A stretch of DNA of 19,236 nucleotides from DATAMF01 sp964472565 (GTDB lineage Bacteria > Chloroflexota > Anaerolineae > Aggregatilineales > Aggregatilineaceae): positions 1 through 19,236 of the forward strand of contig CAYYNB010000117.1 of the NCBI GenBank assembly GCA_964472565.1, written 5' to 3'. The notes beneath the pieces are model-generated. The model was not told where the DNA came from and did no database searches. It saw nothing but the letters and a program-made list of their open reading frames with translations. The position numbers were made by a program, and so were the translations under genes. This document shows positions 15,117 to 19,236 of the stretch, piece after piece (within the stretch, counting starts at the first letter, position 1; every line of letters begins with the position of its first letter).

Positions 15117-15206
15117 TTATAAACGACGGCGAAACATACGGCGCGTAGTACGCCGGGCAGCACGGCGCGCCATCCGGCGCATCCAAAAATTACGAAACCA
15201 ACCCAT
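15117..15206 (-). CDS. 29-residue arginine-rich cationic peptide
   Basis: A very short gene. It starts at an ATG (15204-15206) with the excellent ribosome site GGGAGGGAAG at good spacing and ends at TAA. It lies 12 bases after the TIR-TPR stop and 12 bases before the PAP2 ATG, so it fits exactly between two operon genes. The product begins MGWFRNFWM and then carries paired arginines at residues 10-11, 14-15, 18-19 and 22-23, and RRR at 26-28: 12 Arg in 29 residues, no acidic residue. The four-residue period puts the Arg pairs on a strongly basic helix, and the aromatic N-terminus could insert in a membrane. It could be an antimicrobial-like toxin, a membrane tether or a nucleic-acid binder; the sequence does not decide. 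The ribosome site and tight packing are the main support for coding. Confidence 0.75.
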   Translation of the reverse strand: MGWFRNFWMRRMARRAARRTTRRMFRRRL

Positions 15207-15218
15207 GTTCTTCCCTCC

Positions 15219-16595
15219 CTACAATGCAGTTAGAATATCTTTGACCACGCCCAACGCTTCATCCGGGCAAATGGTCAGATAGGCGGCGGCTGTCTCTGGA
15301 GATCGCCACGCCGGGTCGAGCTGCATCGCTTTGGCATAATCTTTTAATGCCTCGTCGCGACGGTTACGCCGGAACTCCGCCAGTGCTCGCAGCGCGTACC
15401 CGCCATGAAAATCTGGTTGTAAGCCAATCACCGTGGATGCATCCAGCGCGGCGCGCACCATATCCCCTCGGCAGAAGGCGATCTCCGCCCGGCCTGCATA
15501 CGCCAGAATATGTTCCGGCTCGCGTGCGACCACCCGATCATAATCCGCCAGCGCCTCGTCGAACATCCCCATATTGGCGTATACATTGGCCCGATTCCCA
15601 TACGCGCCCACATAAGCTTCATCCAGTTGGATAGCATGCGTAAAGTCGGCTAACGCCTCGGTATACTGCGCTTGGGCGGCATAAGCCAGGCCCCGGCTGT
15701 TAAAAAAGGAGGCCGTATGATCGCTCAGTTTGATCGCCTGGGTGAAATAATGCACCGCCAGGCGATACCGTCCCATGCCCATAAACAACGAGGCCCGGTT
15801 ATAAATCGCATTGGCATAGGCTTCATTCAGCAGCACAGCCTGCTCAAAATCGGCCAGGGCTGGCCCGGCTTGTTTCAGCGCCAGATACGTCACGCCCCGA
15901 TTATTGTATAGCAGCGGGATGTTCGGATCGCATTTTTCCGCCGTATTGAAATCCGCCAGCGCTTCCTGGTACTGTTTCAAGTGATAAAACACCATGCCGC
16001 GATGGATGTAGGCTTCGGGCCGTTGTTCCGCCAGCCGGATCGACTCCGTATACGACTTCAGCGCCTCCTGGTATTTCCCCTCGTGAAAATAGGCGTTGCC
16101 CTGTTTCCACGCGGCTGCCGCCGCCACAGGATCGGCCTGTACCCCCGCTGTTCCTGCGGTCATCGGAGCCGCCGCCGGATTCGGTGCCGCTGTCACCGGC
16201 AGCACTTTCAGCAGATTCCGCAGTTCCGCCTGATAATCCTTCCCGGCGAACACCACCCAGTTTGGCCCGTGCAGCCGGAAAGGAATCACTTTAGGATCAA
16301 GCGGTTCCAGAATCAGCGGGATCAGCATCTTACCCTGTGCGTCCGCATAATTCCACTCCGCATGGACATTCCGCGACTCCACCGCTGCCGCTGAAATCGC
16401 CACCAACACATGGCTGCACCCGTTGATCGCGTTTTGAATCTCGTCATCCCACAAGGCACCGGGCGGAATATCGTACACATCCAGCCAGGGACGCACGCCC
16501 GCCGCCGACAAATCGTTATACAGTTGGTGCGCGAAATCGCTGTTCACCCGCGAATAACTGATGAAAGTCGTCGCTTGTTCGGTGCTTGTTACCAT
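15219..16595 (-). CDS. TIR domain - tetratricopeptide repeat protein
   Basis: A 458-residue soluble protein. Residues 8-132 are a TIR domain: TFISYSRVNSDFAHQLYNDL, WLDVYDIPPGALWDDEIQNA, VLVAISAAAVESRNVHAEWN and a C-terminal WVVFAGKDYQAEL. Glu80 in VHAEW aligns with the glutamate used by NAD-cleaving TIR domains (SARM1-like), so NADase activity is possible. An Ala/Pro linker (133-158) leads to about eight tandem TPR units (159-447), each with the usual G-Y-A-P spacing, ending DEALKDYAKAMQLDPA. TPRs bind peptides or proteins, so this is a sensor-effector design known from bacterial immunity and signalling proteins. I start it at MVTSTEQ (ATG 16593-16595) with GAGGG upstream; an in-frame ATG at 16634 overlaps the -10 element. 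First gene of the operon with the cationic peptide and PAP2. Confidence 0.9.
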   Translation of the reverse strand: MVTSTEQATTFISYSRVNSDFAHQLYNDLSAAGVRPWLDVYDIPPGALWDDEIQNAINGCSHVLVAISAAAVESRNVHAEWNYADAQGKMLIPLILEPLDPKVIPFRLHGPNWVVFAGKDYQAELRNLLKVLPVTAAPNPAAAPMTAGTAGVQADPVAAAAAWKQGNAYFHEGKYQEALKSYTESIRLAEQRPEAYIHRGMVFYHLKQYQEALADFNTAEKCDPNIPLLYNNRGVTYLALKQAGPALADFEQAVLLNEAYANAIYNRASLFMGMGRYRLAVHYFTQAIKLSDHTASFFNSRGLAYAAQAQYTEALADFTHAIQLDEAYVGAYGNRANVYANMGMFDEALADYDRVVAREPEHILAYAGRAEIAFCRGDMVRAALDASTVIGLQPDFHGGYALRALAEFRRNRRDEALKDYAKAMQLDPAWRSPETAAAYLTICPDEALGVVKDILTAL

Positions 16596-16632
16596 GCTTC
16601 CCTCAGTTTTTGCCGCTTCTGTCACAGACTCC

Positions 16633-16662
16633 ATTATAGATGAACAACCAACAACCTCACAA
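16633..16662 (-). promoter_or_regulatory. Sigma70-type promoter of the TIR-TPR operon
   Basis: On the minus strand TTGTGA (16662-16657), an 18-base spacer and a perfect TATAAT (16638-16633). Initiation near 16626 gives a leader of about 30 bases to the ATG at 16595 and excludes the upstream in-frame ATG codons as starts. Confidence 0.7.
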
Positions 16663-16712
16663 GATAGGCTTCCCAATTATATGTACGTGCCAAAGTCAAT
16701 TTTGATGCGCAG

Positions 16713-16744
16713 AAATAAAAAACGGTGTGTTTTGTACCACACCG
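16713..16744 (-). terminator. Strong intrinsic terminator of the candidate small RNA
   Basis: On the minus strand CGGTGTG (16744-16738) pairs perfectly with CACACCG (16729-16723) around an 8-base loop, followed directly by TTTTTTATTT. It lies upstream of the TIR operon promoter and so insulates that operon from upstream transcription. Confidence 0.85.
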
Positions 16745-16901
16745 CCCCTTTTGTGCTGGCGAATCAATCCCCCTGGCTGATTGAACGTATAGGCTTCATC
16801 GTATGTAATCAACAATCGTCCAACAAACAGGAGGATGATCGCCAACGTCAGGCTGCCCAGCAAACCGAGGGTTCAAAGTAACAGGATTAAGAAAGCCTTG
16901 C
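16716..16901 (-). ncRNA. Candidate structured small RNA (about 186 nt)
   Basis: A compact transcription unit with its own promoter (16936-16908) and a strong intrinsic terminator (16744-16713) on the minus strand. Between them the RNA can fold as a long rod. GCGA/TCGC, TCA/TGA and the eight pairs of UCCUCCUG with CAGGGGGA (16842-16828 against 16775-16759) lie below GAUUG/CAAUC (16817-16813 with 16783-16779), and GCUG/CAGC closes the base. One pair is U-G on this strand and would be C-A on the other, so the fold fits minus-strand transcription. The one open frame across it (TTG 16863) stops only at 16696, beyond the terminator, and has no ribosome site. I recognise no known RNA class; the length and rod shape recall 6S RNA, but its ends do not pair. 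Confidence 0.55.
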
Positions 16902-16907
16902 GCCACC

Positions 16908-16936
16908 ATTATAAAACTGAATACTCCGGGAAACAA
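16908..16936 (-). promoter_or_regulatory. Sigma70-type promoter of the candidate small RNA
   Basis: On the minus strand TTGTTT (16936-16931), a 17-base spacer and a perfect TATAAT (16913-16908). Initiation would be near 16901. The surrounding DNA (16900-17092) is clearly more AT-rich than the rest of the window. Confidence 0.65.
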
Positions 16937-17026
16937 ACAACCTCATATCAATATAGAATTTGTGAAAGTTAGCTGAATTTTCCAGTCCGAATGGCATAAG
17001 ATGATAAAAATGTAGCAAAATGAGGT

Positions 17027-17092
17027 TATACTAGAGAATAAAAAATCTAGACTTGATCCAGATATCGTTTAGACTAGCTAGAGGCCGCTCTT
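17027..17092 (+). promoter_or_regulatory. AT-rich upstream region of the histidine kinase, TAGACT direct repeats
   Basis: TATACT (17027-17032) is the best -10 candidate, without a good -35. Downstream, two copies of TAGACT (17048-17053 and 17070-17075) are spaced 22 bp, two helical turns, between this -10 and the ATG at 17093. Such phased direct repeats are a usual form of response-regulator binding site; autoregulation by the kinase's partner is only a guess. AGAGG precedes the ATG by eight bases. Confidence 0.35.
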
Positions 17093-18676
17093 ATGACTAC
17101 CTCGATCCCCAAATTTGAACTTAGTCGAGATGAACAGGTCCCCAATGCGCCCCCATCCGACGCCAACAAGGTTGCTATTCCAACTGAATTGACGTTTGCT
17201 CAGGAGGTCCGCTCCGAACGGCTGGGGTTGCTGTGGAAAATCACCCTGTTTACCTCCCTGCTCTTCTTCTGGATTCTCGTGGTGCTCAGCGGCGGGCGTA
17301 GTTCTGCCGGGAGCCTCATGCTGGTCCCCACGGCTATTTTGGCACTTGGCTCCGTTCTCACCGGGCAGTTGCTCAAACACAATTACTTCAATGCTGCGGT
17401 GTGGGCCTTTGCCATTGGTTCCGTCATCGCAACCGGATCCATGATGGGCTATGGGTCCGACTTCGCCAAAGAGTATGCCGCGTTTGTGTTTCCGCTTTTG
17501 ATCTTTGTGCTCGGCCTGCTCGTTCCGGTCCGCACAACGCTGCTCTTCACAGGCCTCATGATAGGCGTGGGCCTCGGCCTGCCTACCTTTGCCGAAAAGT
17601 CGCTGGAGATTTCCAACGCCACCATTTTTGCGCTGGCCCTCACTCTCATCGCGGCGGCGCTGTCCGCCCAGGTCAGCGGTGAGTTGTTTGCCATTGCGGA
17701 ATGGGCACTCGAAAACTATCGCAAAGAACGCCGGACCACCTTCGCCCTCTTCGAAAGCCGTGAAGCGCTGGAAAAAAGCCTTCACCGCCAGCGTTTTCTG
17801 ACCCTCCAGGTTCAAGAAACCAACCTGGAACTCGAAGATGCCCGCAAGTCCGCCGAGGAAGCCAAGAACTTCCGAGGCCAGTTCCTGGCGAACATGAGCC
17901 ACGAACTGCGAACCCCGTTGAATGCCATCATCGGCTTCAGCCAGACTATGCTCGACTTCCCCGCCATGTACGATGGCGTTGAACTACCGAACCAGTACCG
18001 CCAGGACATGAACCAGATTTTGAGTTCGGGCAAACACCTGCTGACCATCATCAACGACATCCTCGACCTCTCCAAAGTGGACGCCGGTAAACTGGACCTC
18101 GAACTCCAGCCCGTCGATTTGGCTCCCATCATCAAAGGCGTGCTCTCTACAGCCGTTGGTCTGATCGGAGACAAAGCGCGTCAGGTTCAGCTTACCAAAG
18201 AACTGCCCGAACCCCTGCCGATGGTCATGGGCGACCCACTGCGTGTTCGGCAGGTGCTGCTCAACCTCTATTCGAATGCGGCCAAGTTCACCGACTCTGG
18301 TTATATCAAGCTGAAAGTCCATGCCGAAAACAACGAGGTCATCTTTGGGGTTGAAGATACCGGTATCGGTATCCCCGACAGTGACAAAGCCAGCATCTTT
18401 GAAGAGTTCCGTCAGGGTACCGCAGGCCGCAAGAAAGGCCGTCAGGGAGCGGGGTTGGGTCTGGCGATCTCCCAGCAGCTTCTCCGCTTGATGAACGGGC
18501 GTATCTGGTTCGAAAGCACCCTGGGCAAGGGCACCACCTTCTACATCGCCCTGCCCCTGCATGTCCCGTCTGGTGAAGTCGTACCCGAAACACCAGAAAA
18601 AACTGCCGAACCGGTGATCGCGCCCAAACCAGCGCCCAAAGTAACCGCTCCTATCGTCGCCGATCCGACCAAGTAA
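17093..18676 (+). CDS. Membrane-bound sensor histidine kinase
   Basis: Two-component sensor kinase of 527 residues. A 45-residue cytoplasmic head is followed by a block of about five or six membrane helices (48-200) with almost no extracellular loop, so it probably senses an intramembrane or cytoplasmic cue. A coiled coil (about 205-262) leads to the HisKA H-box QFLANMSHELRTPLNAIIGF with phospho-acceptor His270. The HATPase domain shows an N-box (LLNLYSNAAKFTD, Asn395), G1 EDTGIGIP (Asp422), F-box (IFEEFRQ) and G2 GAGLGLAIS (about 452-460). The C-terminus (490-527) is a Pro/Ala/Lys-rich tail. All catalytic boxes are intact. A response regulator starts 13 bases after its stop, so the two form one operon and almost surely a cognate pair. 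Confidence 0.93.
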   Translation: MTTSIPKFELSRDEQVPNAPPSDANKVAIPTELTFAQEVRSERLGLLWKITLFTSLLFFWILVVLSGGRSSAGSLMLVPTAILALGSVLTGQLLKHNYFNAAVWAFAIGSVIATGSMMGYGSDFAKEYAAFVFPLLIFVLGLLVPVRTTLLFTGLMIGVGLGLPTFAEKSLEISNATIFALALTLIAAALSAQVSGELFAIAEWALENYRKERRTTFALFESREALEKSLHRQRFLTLQVQETNLELEDARKSAEEAKNFRGQFLANMSHELRTPLNAIIGFSQTMLDFPAMYDGVELPNQYRQDMNQILSSGKHLLTIINDILDLSKVDAGKLDLELQPVDLAPIIKGVLSTAVGLIGDKARQVQLTKELPEPLPMVMGDPLRVRQVLLNLYSNAAKFTDSGYIKLKVHAENNEVIFGVEDTGIGIPDSDKASIFEEFRQGTAGRKKGRQGAGLGLAISQQLLRLMNGRIWFESTLGKGTTFYIALPLHVPSGEVVPETPEKTAEPVIAPKPAPKVTAPIVADPTK

Positions 18677-18689
18677 AGAGTTTAAAACT

Positions 18690-19236
18690 ATGCGCATTTT
18701 ATATGTTGAAGATAACGAAACCAACCAGGCTCTGGTCGAGCGCGTCGTCCGTGCCAAAAAACACCAGATCGTGTTCTGCGAAGAAGGTGAAGCGGCACTG
18801 GAGTTGTTGGCCGATGATGCAGAGATCAATCTCATCTTGCTCGATATTGAACTCGCTGGACATTACAGCGGGTTGGATGTGATCAAGGCGCTCCGCGAAC
18901 GCAACGATAAACGGCCTGTTGTCGCGCTGACCGCCTACGCCATGATGGGGGACCGCGAACGGGTCCTGGCGGCGGGCTGTGATCAGTACCTCCCCAAGCC
19001 GATTATTATCACCGACCTGTTGACCCTCCTGGATCACTACGAAACCGAATTGGCCGCACCCGCTGCGACACCTGCCGTCGAACCTGTCGCCGCCGCGCCG
19101 ACCACACCGCCTCCGGCACCCGTTCCTGCTGCCGAACCTGTCGCCGCTGTGCCAACCACACCGCCTCCGGCACCCGTTCCTGCTGCCGAACCTGTCGATG
19201 ATGCGCGAGCCACACCGCACACGCCACCCGATTCCC
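18690..19236 (+). CDS. Response regulator receiver protein with repetitive Pro/Ala tail (partial)
   Basis: The CheY-like receiver domain fills residues 1-118. It shows the acidic pocket (RILYVEDNE, Glu7 and Asp8), phospho-acceptor Asp52 in LILLDIEL, the switch Thr81 in VALTAYAMMGD and Lys103 in YLPKPI. After it comes a low-complexity tail of 18-residue repeats (EPVAAxPTTPPPAPVPAA), listed separately. The frame is open to the window edge, so any output domain is unseen. YVEDNETNQ after the start is typical of receivers paired with hybrid-type kinases, and single-domain relays are possible. The start ATG at 18690 follows a weak AAAGAG; it is the first codon of the conserved strand and 13 bases after the kinase stop. 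Confidence 0.92.
   Translation, partial: MRILYVEDNETNQALVERVVRAKKHQIVFCEEGEAALELLADDAEINLILLDIELAGHYSGLDVIKALRERNDKRPVVALTAYAMMGDRERVLAAGCDQYLPKPIIITDLLTLLDHYETELAAPAATPAVEPVAAAPTTPPPAPVPAAEPVAAVPTTPPPAPVPAAEPVDDARATPHTPPDS
19080..19236 (+). repeat. 54-bp tandem repeat in the response regulator tail
   Basis: Units begin at 19080, 19134 and 19188 (period 54 bp, 18 codons). The first two are nearly identical in DNA, including a shared run through ACCACACCGCCTCCGGCACC, so the duplication is recent or gene-converted. The third diverges after EPV and is cut by the window end. Each unit encodes a Pro/Ala-rich linker with one Glu. Confidence 0.85.

Noticed and set aside
16696..16863. 56-codon minus-strand ORF with a hydrophobic segment (TTG start) in the small-RNA unit
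   Set aside because: Its stop lies beyond a strong intrinsic terminator and it has no ribosome site, so the transcript would lack a stop codon. I keep it as an alternative only if relatives conserve the frame.
16561..16881. 106-codon forward ORF across the TIR upstream region
   Set aside because: It overlaps the TIR start, two promoters and a terminator on the other strand, has no ribosome site, and its product shows no family features.
16716..16901. Assigning the small RNA to 6S, SRP RNA or a retron msr-msd
   Set aside because: Ends do not pair as in 6S, no SRP tetraloop motif is seen, and no reverse transcriptase gene is nearby.
16832..16972. Forward small ORF beginning right after AGGAGG (ATG at 16834)
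   Set aside because: The ribosome-site-like hexamer touches the ATG with no spacing, and the translation is unremarkable; the AGGAGG is explained as part of the RNA stem on the other strand.
17078..17902. 274-codon minus-strand ORF over the histidine kinase
   Set aside because: Antisense shadow; the forward frame has complete kinase motifs.
1..19236. CRISPR arrays, tRNA or rRNA genes, insertion sequences
   Set aside because: Reading both strands, I saw no regularly spaced repeats beyond the 54-bp coding repeat, no rRNA-like blocks, no cloverleaf I could support and no transposase motifs.

Overview
This 19.2 kb window looks like a metagenome-derived scaffold. Exactly 100 N (3741-3840) separate a left piece (1-3740) from a right piece (3841-19236). 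There are no rRNA, tRNA, CRISPR or transposase genes. The right piece has moderately high GC, many lone or coupled short operons, TIR-TPR and DsbA-like proteins and adjacent acyl-CoA dehydrogenases. To me it reads like a Chloroflexota (Anaerolineae-like) genome. The left piece carries a lipid-transport (Mla-type) ABC operon normally tied to diderm envelopes and is richer in GC, so its origin may differ. Both taxonomic statements are inference.

Layout, left piece: a leftward operon AI-2E-family permease > STAS-MlaE permease > MlaF ATPase (1-2846; MlaF runs off the edge and starts with GTG). A gene-free stretch (2847-3164) holds a large imperfect inverted repeat. A rightward TetR regulator (3165-3740) is cut by the N gap close to its expected C-terminus. 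Right piece: two acyl-CoA dehydrogenases in tandem (4007-6358), the first with a degenerate active site. Convergent to them is a coupled pair, CoiA-like protein > SAM methyltransferase (8242 down to 6417). Next is a rightward envelope operon from a clear sigma70-type promoter: DsbA-like thioredoxin-fold protein, TPR membrane protein, and M23-type peptidase homologue (8413-12156). Then come a leftward aminotransferase, a rightward small membrane protein, and a leftward three-gene operon: TIR-TPR protein > a 29-residue arginine-rich peptide > PAP2-like membrane phosphatase (16595 down to 14340). A rightward histidine kinase and a response regulator (17093 to the end) close the window.

The most interesting block is 14303-16936. 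The operon TIR-TPR / tiny cationic peptide / PAP2 has its own promoter and intrinsic terminator. Just upstream on the same strand is a compact promoter-to-terminator unit of about 186 nt that folds as a long rod and has no convincing ORF, a likely small RNA. TIR domains are common sensors or effectors in bacterial immunity, and a cationic peptide made with a membrane enzyme suggests a membrane-acting output. No function is shown by the sequence itself.

Across the gap, the TetR regulator and the acyl-CoA dehydrogenase pair would make sense together as a fatty-acid or steroid-type beta-oxidation locus, but the gap length is unknown and the link is not proven.
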